64,000 bases of DNA, taken from the NCBI GenBank assembly GCA_002328835.1, contig DCWN01000033.1, positions 20,332 through 84,331 on the forward strand, written 5' to 3'. Source of the DNA: Acidobacteria bacterium UBA2161 (GTDB taxonomy: Bacteria; Acidobacteriota; Vicinamibacteria; Vicinamibacterales; UBA823). Below the pieces are notes generated by a model. That model did not search any database. It was not told the DNA's origin and saw only the letters and a program-made list of their open reading frames with translations. Of the stretch, positions 45,178-54,017 are shown piece by piece (within the stretch, counting starts at the first letter, position 1; every line of letters starts with the position of its first letter). Made by a program: the position numbers and the translations under genes.

Positions 45178-47355
45178 CTACGGCCGGGCAGCCCGGCGCG
45201 TGGAGCCGAGAGGCTGGGTGCGCGGGTCGAGCGACGACATGTACATTCGCTGCGCGTACTGCTTGAGCATCCGTCGGGTGTTGAACTGCGGGGCGACCGA
45301 CCGGATCGCTTCCTTGACCACCCGCAGCCAGCGGTGTGGGATGTCGCCGGCGTCGCGGCCGTAGAACGTCGGGACCACGTCGTTTTCCAGGAGCCGGTAG
45401 AGCGCTTCGGCGTCGGCCGCATCGGCCGCCTCCGGATCGTCCGCGCCGACGCCGCCGTCGATGAGCCAGCCGTTCGTGCCCGTGTAGCCTTCGGCCCACC
45501 AGCCGTCGCCGATGCTGAGGTGCGGGACGCCGTTCAAGGACGCCTTCATGCCGCTGGTGCCGCTGGCTTCCAGGGGCTTGCGCGGGGTATTCAGCCAGAC
45601 GTCGCATCCCTGGACGACGAAGTGCGCGACGTGCAGGTCGTAGTCATCGACGAAGGCGATGCGCCCCCCGAAACTCGGGTCCAGTGCGCGCTTGAAGACG
45701 CGCTGCAGGTGGTGCTTGCCGACGTCGTCAGCCGGATGGGCCTTGCCGGCGAACACGATCTGGACCGGCGCTTTCGGGGCGTTCAGAATCCGCGCCAGGC
45801 GTTCGGGATCGTGGAAGATCAGTTCGGGGCGCTTGTATCCGGTGAATCGCCGCGCGAACCCGATCGTCAGGGCGGCGGGATCGAGCAGGGTTCCCGCGGC
45901 GACGACTCGGGCCGCGCTCACCTGCTCCTGGGTCCAACGCTGTCGCGCGCGTTCGCGGATGAAGGCGAAGAGGTAGTTCCGTAGCGACCGGCGCGCGGCC
46001 CAGAGATCCTCGTCGGGAAGGTCGAGGATGGCCTCCCACACCGCGGGGTCGTCGTGCTCCGCCCGCCAGGCTTCGCCGAGGTGGCGATCGAACAAACGCG
46101 ACATCTCGGTCGACAACCAGGTTGCGAGATGGATGCCGTTCGTCAGGGCCTTCACCGGCCGCTGGCTCGACGGCAGGTCCGGCCACAGTGGCCCCCACAT
46201 GTCGCGGGTGACCTGGCCGTGCAGCTCGCTGACCGCGTTGACCGCGTTCGACGTTCGCATCGCCAGCGCGGTCATGTTGAACTTCGGGCCGCCGCCGTTG
46301 TCGTAATGTCCGAGCGCGAGAAAGTCCTTGCGGTGCTCGCCCAGCGAGCCCCAGCAGCCGGCGAGATGGGTCTCGACCAGATTGAAGGGAAACGCGTCGT
46401 GCCCCGCGGGGACCGGGGTGTGCGTCGTGAAGACCGTCGTGCGTCGGATCTCGGCCAGCGCCGCGTCGAACCCGACGTCGCGTTCCAGCGCTTCGCGCAG
46501 GCGCTGCAGCACCACGAACGCCGCGTGCCCCTCGTTCAGGTGCCAGATCGCCGGATCCGATCCGAGCGCGCGGAGCGCCCGGACACCACCCACGCCCAGC
46601 ACGATTTCCTGCTGGATGCGCGTCTCCCGGTCACCGCCGTATAGCCTGGCTGACAGTTCTCGATCCCACGGCGCGTTCTCTTCGAGATCGGTGTCCAGGA
46701 GGTAGAGTTTGGCCCGACCGAGCCGAACTCGCCAGACGGCCACGAGCACCGTACGCTCGCCGAGTGGGACGGCGATGACGATCCGCTCGCCGGTCTGCGT
46801 CACCGCGGGCTCGACCGGCGCGTCTGCCCAGGAGAGCTGCTCGTAGATCTCTTCCTGCCAGCCCTCCGACGACACCGATTGGTGGAAGTAGCCCTGCGGG
46901 TACATGAAGCCGACGGCGACCAGCGGGAGCCCGAGGTCGCTGGCCTCTTTGAGGTGGTCACCCGCCAGCACCCCGAGGCCGCCGGCGTAGATGGGCAGCG
47001 ACTGGTGGAGCGCGAACTCCGCCGAGAAATAGGCGATGCAGCGGCCCGGTATCTCCACGCCGTGCCGGGCCCACCACGTCTCGTCGGCGGAGCGCGACTC
47101 GTCGAGCCGACCAATCGCCGCGTCGTACAGTTCCACGAACGATCGGTCGCTGGCGGCGACACGCAGTCGCTCGGGGGGCAGTGTGCGGAGCATGCGGACG
47201 GGGTTGTGGGCGGTGGCGCGCCATAGCGGATAGTCGAGGCACCGGAAGACGTCGCGGGCTCGTTCGTTCCAGGCCCACCAGAGGTCGACCGCCAGTTCAT
47301 TCAGGCGATCGATCCGTTGGGGGAGAGCCGGAGGCTCCACGCGCCGTTTCACCAT
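45178..47355 (-). CDS. glgP: Alpha-glucan (glycogen) phosphorylase
   Basis: The 725-residue enzyme releases glucose-1-phosphate from glycogen. It belongs to the shorter bacterial/archaeal form with an N-terminal DUF3417-like domain (LAVDLWWAWNERARDVFR). Phosphorylase features include AYFSAEFALHQSLPIYAGGLGVLAGDH, HLNEGHAAFV, FTTHTPVPAGHD and the PLP-lysine region EASGTSGMKASLNG. The C-terminus has the normal GxGWWAEGYTG block. It lies 7 nt after the threonine dehydratase gene in the same transcript. Confidence 0.95.
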   Translation of the reverse strand: MVKRRVEPPALPQRIDRLNELAVDLWWAWNERARDVFRCLDYPLWRATAHNPVRMLRTLPPERLRVAASDRSFVELYDAAIGRLDESRSADETWWARHGVEIPGRCIAYFSAEFALHQSLPIYAGGLGVLAGDHLKEASDLGLPLVAVGFMYPQGYFHQSVSSEGWQEEIYEQLSWADAPVEPAVTQTGERIVIAVPLGERTVLVAVWRVRLGRAKLYLLDTDLEENAPWDRELSARLYGGDRETRIQQEIVLGVGGVRALRALGSDPAIWHLNEGHAAFVVLQRLREALERDVGFDAALAEIRRTTVFTTHTPVPAGHDAFPFNLVETHLAGCWGSLGEHRKDFLALGHYDNGGGPKFNMTALAMRTSNAVNAVSELHGQVTRDMWGPLWPDLPSSQRPVKALTNGIHLATWLSTEMSRLFDRHLGEAWRAEHDDPAVWEAILDLPDEDLWAARRSLRNYLFAFIRERARQRWTQEQVSAARVVAAGTLLDPAALTIGFARRFTGYKRPELIFHDPERLARILNAPKAPVQIVFAGKAHPADDVGKHHLQRVFKRALDPSFGGRIAFVDDYDLHVAHFVVQGCDVWLNTPRKPLEASGTSGMKASLNGVPHLSIGDGWWAEGYTGTNGWLIDGGVGADDPEAADAADAEALYRLLENDVVPTFYGRDAGDIPHRWLRVVKEAIRSVAPQFNTRRMLKQYAQRMYMSSLDPRTQPLGSTRRAARP

Positions 47356-47362
47356 GTCAGCG

Positions 47363-48340
47363 TCATGCGTCGTTCGTCGTCAGCGCGGCGAACCGCGCGA
47401 GATCGATGTTGCCCCCCGAGACCACGGCGACAATCTTGCCTTGCCCGGCTCGTCCTGTCAGGGCCGCGGCCACCGCACACGCGGCCGCGCCTTCCGACAC
47501 GATCCGCGCGCGCTCGGCCACGATGCGCATCGCCTGCGCCACCTCGTCGAGCGACACGACGATCAAGTCGGTGACCAGGGTCGACAGCAGTGGCCACATG
47601 GAGGGCAGCACGGCCTTGCCGCCGGCGCCGTCGACGAAGGACGCCTTCCATTCGGGGAATCGGCTCGCCGCGCCGGCTCGAAGCGACGCAGCCAACGGCG
47701 CGGCCGTCGCGGGCTCAGCCGCGAAGATGCTCGCGTCAGGCTTGAGCGCCTGCAGCGCGCTGCCGATGCCCGCGATGAGGCCGCCTCCGCCGATTGGCGC
47801 GACGACCGCGTCGACGTCGGGGAGATCCTCAAGAATCTCCAGTCCAGCCGTGGCGTTGCCGGCGATGAAGCGGTCGTCGTCGAACGGGTGGATGAACACG
47901 CCCTCCATGCGATCCGACGCGTGCGTCTCCACTGCCTGCCAGCATTCGTCGTAGCTCGCCTTGACCAGCCGGGCGCCCAGCCGCTCGATGGCGGCCAACT
48001 TCGTCAAGGGCGCGGTGTCCATGACCATCACCGAGCAGGCGGCGCCGCGCGTGCGCGCGGCCAGTGCCACACCCTGTGCGGCGTTTCCCGCGCTCACCGT
48101 CCAGACGCCGCGCGCGAGTTCGTCAGAGGTCAACTGGCGGATGGCGTTGACGGCTCCCCGAATCTTGAACGATCCGATCGACTGGAGCGTCTCGAGTTTC
48201 AGGTACAAGTCGGCGCCGCCGACGCGGGCCAACGGCGTGTCGTCGGGCACCGGCAGACGGACGAGCGGTGTGCGGACGACGACCGGATAGATTGACGCGG
48301 CGGCGTCGCGGATGAGATCGAGAGAGATGTGCCGGGGCAT
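47363..48340 (-). CDS. PLP-dependent threonine/serine dehydratase
   Basis: The 325-residue protein has the fold-type II PLP pattern: SFKIRGAVNAI with the cofactor lysine, SAGNAAQGVALAA, a tetraglycine PIGGGGLIAG phosphate loop, and VVSGGNIDLA. It most likely deaminates threonine or serine to a keto acid. It lacks the C-terminal ACT domain of biosynthetic IlvA, so a catabolic enzyme or serine racemase-like protein is possible. It starts right after the P1 peptidase gene (no gap). Confidence 0.88.
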   Translation of the reverse strand: MPRHISLDLIRDAAASIYPVVVRTPLVRLPVPDDTPLARVGGADLYLKLETLQSIGSFKIRGAVNAIRQLTSDELARGVWTVSAGNAAQGVALAARTRGAACSVMVMDTAPLTKLAAIERLGARLVKASYDECWQAVETHASDRMEGVFIHPFDDDRFIAGNATAGLEILEDLPDVDAVVAPIGGGGLIAGIGSALQALKPDASIFAAEPATAAPLAASLRAGAASRFPEWKASFVDGAGGKAVLPSMWPLLSTLVTDLIVVSLDEVAQAMRIVAERARIVSEGAAACAVAAALTGRAGQGKIVAVVSGGNIDLARFAALTTNDA

Positions 48341-49534
48341 CTATTGCCCCCGGCCGTACTTTCGCAGGGCCGCGCGCACGTCGGCGATCGGGATCGCCTC
48401 GGCGGTGCGGCCGTTCCCGGTGACCGTCGTCGCCTGGAGCATCGAGTTGTAGATCGCTTCCTCCGTGGCTTCCAGGGTGGCCTGGAACAGCGGCGAGACC
48501 GCGTCGGGCTGGAGGACGGAGCGTTCGCGCGGTGTCCGCTCGCCGAATTGTGAGCGCATCGCCGGAGCGGTCGTGAACGCGATGGCGAAGTCGCCGCTGC
48601 CGTTGCCATACGACGATCCGGTTCGGCCCAATCCGAAGACGGCGCGCGCGGCGATGCGTTTCAGGTCGCGGGCGTCCACCGGGGCATCGGTCGCCACGAC
48701 AATCATGCACGATCCGTCGCCCTCGTTCGACGGACCTCTTGTCGGCGCCGACCCCGTCGCGCTCGCCTGAGGGGGCGGCGCGTAGGCGTAGCGATCCAAC
48801 TCCTTGCCGACGGGCACGCCGTCGATCGTCAGCACCCCGCCGTAGTTGCTTTGCACGAGGACGCCGATCGTGTACCCGCCGAGGCGGTCGGGGAGGCGGC
48901 GCGAGGAGGTGCCGATACCGCCCTTCCAGCCGAACGCGCGCGTGCCGGTGCCGGCGCCGACCGAGCCTTCAGCGACCGGTCCCGCGGCGGCCGTGTCGAT
49001 GGCGTCCCAGACGTGACGCTCGGTGACGTGCTGGCCGCGGATGTCGTTCAGGCCGCCGTCGTTCGTTTCGCCGACGAGGGCGTTGACCGAGCCGATCGTC
49101 TCGTTGCCCTCGCGCCGCAGGGTGTGCGCGACCGTGGCTGCCACGGCGGTGCCGACGCTCAGCGTGTTGGTCAGAACGATCGGCGTTTCGATCGTCCCGA
49201 GTTCCTCGACCTGCGTGGATCCCGCGAGCTTTCCGAATGCGTTGCCGACGAAGACGGCCCCGGCCACCTTCTCCTGAAACAGATTGCCGTCGTGCGGCAC
49301 GATGGCGGTGACGCCGGTGCGGACATCGTCGCCCTCGATGAGGGTGGTGTGTCCGACCCGGACGCCCGCGACGTCGGTGATGGCGTTTAGCGCGCCTGGT
49401 GGGAAGACGCCGGGCTCGATGCCCAGCTCTCTGGCCCGGGCGCGGCCCGTCGAATCCTGAGCCGAGGCCGCGGCGGCCAGGAGCCCAGCGCCGATCGCGC
49501 CAGCGACGAGGAATCGCTTCGACTGTCTACGCAT
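48341..49534 (-). CDS. Secreted P1-family peptidase (DmpA/BapA-like)
   Basis: ATG 49534 follows GGAGGTGG and starts a signal peptide (MRRQSKRFLVAGAIGAG, cut after AAASAQ). The 397-residue protein is a self-processing N-terminal nucleophile hydrolase of the DmpA family, which act as aminopeptidases on D-amino-acid amides or beta-peptides. The cleavage site and nucleophile are visible as GDGSCMIVV, with the serine in the G-S-C triplet; ITDVAGVRVGHTTL is the family N-terminus. Followed by the dehydratase and glgP genes, an odd operon. Confidence 0.9.
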   Translation of the reverse strand: MRRQSKRFLVAGAIGAGLLAAAASAQDSTGRARARELGIEPGVFPPGALNAITDVAGVRVGHTTLIEGDDVRTGVTAIVPHDGNLFQEKVAGAVFVGNAFGKLAGSTQVEELGTIETPIVLTNTLSVGTAVAATVAHTLRREGNETIGSVNALVGETNDGGLNDIRGQHVTERHVWDAIDTAAAGPVAEGSVGAGTGTRAFGWKGGIGTSSRRLPDRLGGYTIGVLVQSNYGGVLTIDGVPVGKELDRYAYAPPPQASATGSAPTRGPSNEGDGSCMIVVATDAPVDARDLKRIAARAVFGLGRTGSSYGNGSGDFAIAFTTAPAMRSQFGERTPRERSVLQPDAVSPLFQATLEATEEAIYNSMLQATTVTGNGRTAEAIPIADVRAALRKYGRGQ

Positions 49535-49700
49535 CGCCACCTCCAAGGTGAATGCGGGCATCTTGTCACGCCGTCGCGGGCGACGCCACCCTGGTCGAGC
49601 GCGCTTGCGATCGCTCGAGGCACGTGCCACGATGGCCGCGTTTTCGGCGCTCGGCCGAGCGATGCGCTGTTCAGTGGTCCCCGGGGATCAGGAGGTCGAC

Positions 49701-50981
49701 ATGCTGCAGCGGAAACCCCTTTCATCGTCGTCACGCGCGCGTGTCAGCCGGCGCGAGTTCTTTGGCGCGGCGCTGCTCGGCGGTGTCGCGGGAGGCTGCG
49801 CGAGCCGGGGCACCGCCGCGCCGGCGCGGATGGTGAATGCCGAGGCTGCCGCCGCGGCGAGCCAGGCGCTGAGCGACAACATCTACACCCGGATGCTTGG
49901 CCTGAAGCCGCACCTGGCGGCGTTCGACCACATCACCGCGCTGGGCGGCTCACGCATGCCCAACGAGGTGATGCAGGCGATGATCGAAGCGAACGAGCAC
50001 TTCGTGGACATGGCCGAACTGACCCGGGCCGCGGGGGAACGGTTGGCGCGGATCGTCGGGTCGGAGGCGGCGCTGGTGACCTGCGGATCGTTCTCCGCGT
50101 TGATTCTGGGTGCCGCAGCCTGCCTCAGCGGAACCGATCCGGAGAAGATCGATGCGCTCCCGCATCCATCCTGGCCGAAGCAGGAGTGCCTGATTCAAGG
50201 GGCGCATCGATTCGCCTACGACCGGGCGTACCGCGCAGCCGGTATGACCATCGTCGAGGCCGAGACACGCGAGCAGTTCGCGGCCGCATTGAATCCAAAC
50301 ACCGCGATGATCGCCGTCGTGGCCCGGCTGGACTACGAACGCGCCGACCAGCCCGCCGTCATGAAGTCGCAGGAGTTCCTGGATCTCGGCCGGCGCAGCG
50401 GGGTGCCGGTGCTCATCGACGCGGCGGCCGAGATTCCTCCGGCCTCGACCCTGACCCGCTGGAGCGACGCGGGGGCGGATCTCGTGGTGATCAGCGGCGG
50501 TAAGGGGATCCGCGGGCCGCAGTCGACCGGCATCCTGGCGGGCCGCGCGGACCTGATCGAAGCGGCGACGCTGAATGCCTCGCCGAATGCCAACGTCGGG
50601 CGCGGTATGAAGGTCGGCAAGGAGGAGATCATGGGCTTCCTCGTTGCCCTCGATCGCTACACGGCGCTCGACCATGAACGAGTGCGCCAGGAATGGACCC
50701 GAAAGGCACAGTACATTGCCGACGAATTGCGTGGCATCCGGGGGCTGACGGTCGAACGCGTGATGCATCCGAAGGGGCATCCGCAGGTCGACCTCCAGTG
50801 GGACGAGTCGGACATCCGCCTCACACCTGCCCAGGCGCGAGAGGCGCTGAAGAACGGCGAGCCGAGGGTCGCGCTGACCGGCCGCCGGATCAGCACGCGG
50901 TGTCTGCGCGACGGCGAGGAAATCCTCGTGGCGCAGCGGGTGCGTCAGTTCTTCCAGGACGACGCCCGCCGGCTGAGCTAA
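49701..50981 (+). CDS. Tat-exported lipoprotein, SelA-like PLP enzyme
   Basis: ATG 49701 follows AGGAGG and opens a 426-residue protein with a twin-arginine signal, SRREFFGAALLGGVAGGC, that also ends in a lipobox cysteine (about residue 33). The remainder has the fold-type I PLP pattern of the selenocysteine synthase / D-glucosaminate-6-phosphate ammonia lyase group, with VTCGSFSALILGAAACLSG and the lysine in VISGGKGIRGPQSTGIL. Because Tat exports folded proteins with cofactor, a periplasmic PLP enzyme is expected. The substrate is unknown; selenocysteine synthesis is unlikely outside the cytoplasm. It is divergent from the P1 peptidase and 12 nt before the oxidoreductase gene. Confidence 0.78.
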   Translation: MLQRKPLSSSSRARVSRREFFGAALLGGVAGGCASRGTAAPARMVNAEAAAAASQALSDNIYTRMLGLKPHLAAFDHITALGGSRMPNEVMQAMIEANEHFVDMAELTRAAGERLARIVGSEAALVTCGSFSALILGAAACLSGTDPEKIDALPHPSWPKQECLIQGAHRFAYDRAYRAAGMTIVEAETREQFAAALNPNTAMIAVVARLDYERADQPAVMKSQEFLDLGRRSGVPVLIDAAAEIPPASTLTRWSDAGADLVVISGGKGIRGPQSTGILAGRADLIEAATLNASPNANVGRGMKVGKEEIMGFLVALDRYTALDHERVRQEWTRKAQYIADELRGIRGLTVERVMHPKGHPQVDLQWDESDIRLTPAQAREALKNGEPRVALTGRRISTRCLRDGEEILVAQRVRQFFQDDARRLS

Positions 50982-50993
50982 GCGAGAGGACGG

Positions 50994-51971
50994 ATGCCGA
51001 TGGCGCAGGCGATTCTGATTCGGCAGACTGGCGGACCCGAGGTGCTGGCCTACGAAGCGCACGACCCGGGTCCGCCGGCCGCGGGCGCCGTCCGCGTCCG
51101 GGTGACCGCGGCCGGCGTGAACTTCATCGATGTCTACTTCCGGACCGGGCTGTATCCGGCCGAGTTGCCGATTGTCCTCGGCCGCGAAGGCGCGGGCGTC
51201 GTCGAGGCGCTCGGGGCCGGCGTCGACGGTGTCGCTCCCGGTGCCCGAGTCTGCTGGGCGATGGTGCCCGGGTCGTACGCCCAGGCCGCCAACATCCCGG
51301 CCGACAAGCTCGTCGCCGTGCCGGACGGGGTCAGCGACGAGGCCGCGGCCGGCGCGATGCTGCAGGGGATGACGGCGCACTACCTCGTGCACAGTACGCG
51401 CCCGGCGTCGTCGGGCGACATGGCACTCGTGCACGCCGCGGCTGGCGGTGTCGGTCTCCTGTTGGTTCAGATGCTCACGCGGCTGGGAGTCCGCGTCGCC
51501 GGTACCTGCTCGACCGCGGAGAAGGCCGAACTCGTGCGGGCCGCGGGCGCCGATCGCGTCATCAACTACGCGACGGAAGACTTCGCGGAGAGCGTCGCCG
51601 AATGGACCGCGGGGCGCGGAGTCGACGTTGTCTACGACTCGGTGGGCGCGTCGACGTTCGAGGGCAGCATGCAGTCGCTGAGGCCGCGCGGCATGATGGT
51701 GCTGTTCGGGCAATCCAGTGGGCCCGTGCCGCCGTTCGATCTCAATCGGCTCAATCCACTGGGCTCGGTCTACGTGACCCGCCCCTCACTGATCCACTAC
51801 ATGCAGGACCGCGCCGAACTCGAACTGCGGGCCCGCGCCGTGCTCGACGCGGTCGCCGATGGATCCTTGCAGGTTCGAATCGGCCGCCAGTTCCCGCTGG
51901 CTGACGCGGCCGAGGCGCATCGCGCGCTCGAGGGACGGCAGACCGCGGGCAAGATCGTCCTGACCTGCTGA
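50994..51971 (+). CDS. Quinone oxidoreductase (MDR family)
   Basis: The 325-residue protein is a medium-chain dehydrogenase of the zinc-free quinone oxidoreductase type: GVNFIDVYFRTGLYP, the NADPH-binding loop AAAGGVGLLLVQM and VYDSVGASTFEGSM. It reduces quinones or enones with NADPH. AGAGG lies just before the ATG; an alternative ATG is two codons later. It is 12 nt after the SelA-like gene, so the pair is likely one transcript. Confidence 0.92.
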   Translation: MPMAQAILIRQTGGPEVLAYEAHDPGPPAAGAVRVRVTAAGVNFIDVYFRTGLYPAELPIVLGREGAGVVEALGAGVDGVAPGARVCWAMVPGSYAQAANIPADKLVAVPDGVSDEAAAGAMLQGMTAHYLVHSTRPASSGDMALVHAAAGGVGLLLVQMLTRLGVRVAGTCSTAEKAELVRAAGADRVINYATEDFAESVAEWTAGRGVDVVYDSVGASTFEGSMQSLRPRGMMVLFGQSSGPVPPFDLNRLNPLGSVYVTRPSLIHYMQDRAELELRARAVLDAVADGSLQVRIGRQFPLADAAEAHRALEGRQTAGKIVLTC

Positions 51972-51994
51972 CGTCGATCCGTTCCGGGCTTTGC

Positions 51995-52405
51995 TTATTG
52001 GAAGGGGCCCTGGATGAGGATCTTCTGGAGGTCCTCGTAGACGGCCGGGAGTTCTGCCTCCCCGGCCGGCAGTCCGTTGAGATGAAGCATGTGAGCGATG
52101 ATCGCGGAGTACTCGGCGTCCGCCAGGCTGCCGGGATTGTCCTCGGGCATCGTGACCGAGATCAGATCGAACATCTCGGCGATCGGCACGTTGGTCCAGC
52201 TGGACATGTAGTTCTCGCCGACGAACTCCTCGTCCATGTGGCACTCGCCGCAGATGCCCTCCCAGAGCTTCGCGCCCTGTTCGGCCTGAGCCTCGGTGAA
52301 GACGCCATCGTGAATCGTCTTCGAGTCGCCCTCCTGCCCAATCGCGTGGAGCGCGGAGGCGGCAAGCAGCAGGGCGATCACTGAAAGTGTTCTCAAGAAG
52401 GTCAT
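51995..52405 (-). CDS. Secreted c-type cytochrome, single heme
   Basis: The 136-residue protein has a signal peptide (cut near HAIGQ) and one CGECH heme-binding motif at about residues 52-56. A methionine in TVTMPEDNPG-like position (SVTMPEDNPGSLA) is the probable sixth ligand. It resembles class I cytochromes c and the small cytochromes attached to dehydrogenases. The start codon follows GGGAG. It lies 108 nt after the SDR gene and is convergent with the quinone oxidoreductase gene. Confidence 0.85.
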   Translation of the reverse strand: MTFLRTLSVIALLLAASALHAIGQEGDSKTIHDGVFTEAQAEQGAKLWEGICGECHMDEEFVGENYMSSWTNVPIAEMFDLISVTMPEDNPGSLADAEYSAIIAHMLHLNGLPAGEAELPAVYEDLQKILIQGPFQ

Positions 52406-52513
52406 CTACTCGATTCTCCCGATCGTGGTTCGGCGAGCCGACTGCACGAGGGCGCGGCTCTCGGTCTTCAATCTCAACGGTAGCTGAATCACGAACGCGA
52501 TTCAACCGGGCGT

Positions 52514-53272
52514 TCACCCCAGGCCATAGCCGCCGTCCACGACCAGGCTCTGTCCGGTGATGTAGCTATTGCCCCGGCTCGCGAGAAATAGCACGGCCGT
52601 GGCGATCTCGTCGGTGCGCGCCAGCCGGCCGAGCGGGATTCTGTTCACGACCGACGCGAGTTCGGCCTCGGAGTAGTTGCGGCGCACCAACGCCGTGTCG
52701 GTGAAGCCGGGGGACACCGTGTTCACCAGGATGCCGTCGGCCGCCAGGTCCCTGGCCGACGCCGCCGTCAGGCCGCGCAGGCCCCATTTTGTCGAGGCAT
52801 ACGTCGCCCGCTTCTCCCAGACCCGATGTCCCCAGATCGACGAGACATTGACGATGCGACCGTAGCCATGGCGCTTCATGGTCCGCGCGACGACGCCGGT
52901 GATCAGCGCCGGCGCGCGCAGGTTGACGTTCGCCACAGCGTCCCAATCCGCCGGGTCGATTTCGTCGACGGCGTCGACGCGATTGATGCCCGCGTTGTTG
53001 ATGCAGACGTCGATCCGATCGATCGAGGCCAGCTGGTCGAGAAACGCCTGCAGGCCATCGGCCGAGGCGAAGTCGGCGCGTAGATAGCGTCGGCCGGGAG
53101 GTGCGGCGGCGTTGCGCCGTTCGATGTCGTCGGGGTCGGTGCCCGTCAGCAGCAGTGTGGCGCCTCGTGCGCCAAGCGCGTCGGCGATCGCCTCGCCGAT
53201 GCCCCGCGTGGCGCCGGTGACGAGCGCCGTCTGGTCGGAGAAGTCGAGATTCTGGCCCGACTCGCTCGTCAT
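52514..53272 (-). CDS. Short-chain dehydrogenase/reductase
   Basis: The 252-residue SDR has the Rossmann motif TGATRGIGEAIA, the NNAG segment, the catalytic serine (NVSSIWG) and YASTK, and ends DGGYGLG. It most resembles FabG-type 3-oxoacyl-ACP reductases or sugar dehydrogenases; the substrate cannot be told. It is 108 nt from the cytochrome gene. Confidence 0.9.
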   Translation of the reverse strand: MTSESGQNLDFSDQTALVTGATRGIGEAIADALGARGATLLLTGTDPDDIERRNAAAPPGRRYLRADFASADGLQAFLDQLASIDRIDVCINNAGINRVDAVDEIDPADWDAVANVNLRAPALITGVVARTMKRHGYGRIVNVSSIWGHRVWEKRATYASTKWGLRGLTAASARDLAADGILVNTVSPGFTDTALVRRNYSEAELASVVNRIPLGRLARTDEIATAVLFLASRGNSYITGQSLVVDGGYGLG

Positions 53273-53346
53273 GGCGCCGTGCTAGGCACCCTCTTGTCGT
53301 GGGGCATTGTTCTCACCGCGTTCGCCTCGCTTGAACCGAACGATGG

Positions 53347-53775
53347 CTAGCGTCGGTCGCGACGGTAGCCGAAGTAGGTCACGGTCGTCATGCCGAGCAG
53401 GTAGTGCTCGACGTAGTCGTAGTCGCCGTCAGTGCGATTGAGGCCATCGAAGATCGAGCGCGCGTCGGGATCCAGCACCCGCACGTAGCCGGAGCCGTTG
53501 GTGGCTACGTAGGTCACGAAGGAGCCATGCTCGAACCGCGTGACCTCAACATTCTCGTGGGTCGCCCAGTAGTACCGATCGCCGATGCGCTGCACGAGGC
53601 AGGCTTCGGCCGCGGCTTCGTCGGGCGGAATCTCCTCGATGGAGCGCACGACGCCATTTTCGCTGACGCGTAGCGCGGGGAGACCGTTCAGGAGAACCTC
53701 GGTCTGCGCCCCGGAGGCCGAAGGCAGCAGACCCAACGCGAGGGCTAGCAGCCCGCGGTGAAAGTGCCGCTTCAT
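53347..53775 (-). CDS. Small secreted protein, unknown function
   Basis: ATG 53775 gives 142 residues with a signal peptide (MKRHFHRGLLALALGLLPSA, cut after SGAQ). The mature chain has beta-rich segments (TEVLLNGLPALRVSENGVV, RYYWATHENVEVTRFEHG, GYVRVLDPDARSIF) and ends in a basic stretch. I recognise no family. The preferred start agrees with the signal peptide better than the 201-residue frame. It is followed by the SDR gene on the same strand. Confidence 0.65.
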   Translation of the reverse strand: MKRHFHRGLLALALGLLPSASGAQTEVLLNGLPALRVSENGVVRSIEEIPPDEAAAEACLVQRIGDRYYWATHENVEVTRFEHGSFVTYVATNGSGYVRVLDPDARSIFDGLNRTDGDYDYVEHYLLGMTTVTYFGYRRDRR

Positions 53776-54017
53776 TCGACCGCCGATGCATCCCGCCCGG
53801 CGGCGTTGCTCATCGATCAAATACTCCCGGCATTCTCTCTCTTCGCGCCTTGCACAAGGCGACCGCGACTCACGCTCAGTGAGGTCTCGGTGCCACTCGG
53901 CACTTTCACCACGGGCTGCCAAGGTTGGGACGGCGAGTCGCTCGCAGCGCACGGCCCTCAGGATAGCGCGAACACGCGGCCTCGGGGCAACCTCCGTGGC
54001 ACGGGCCGCTCTCTACG

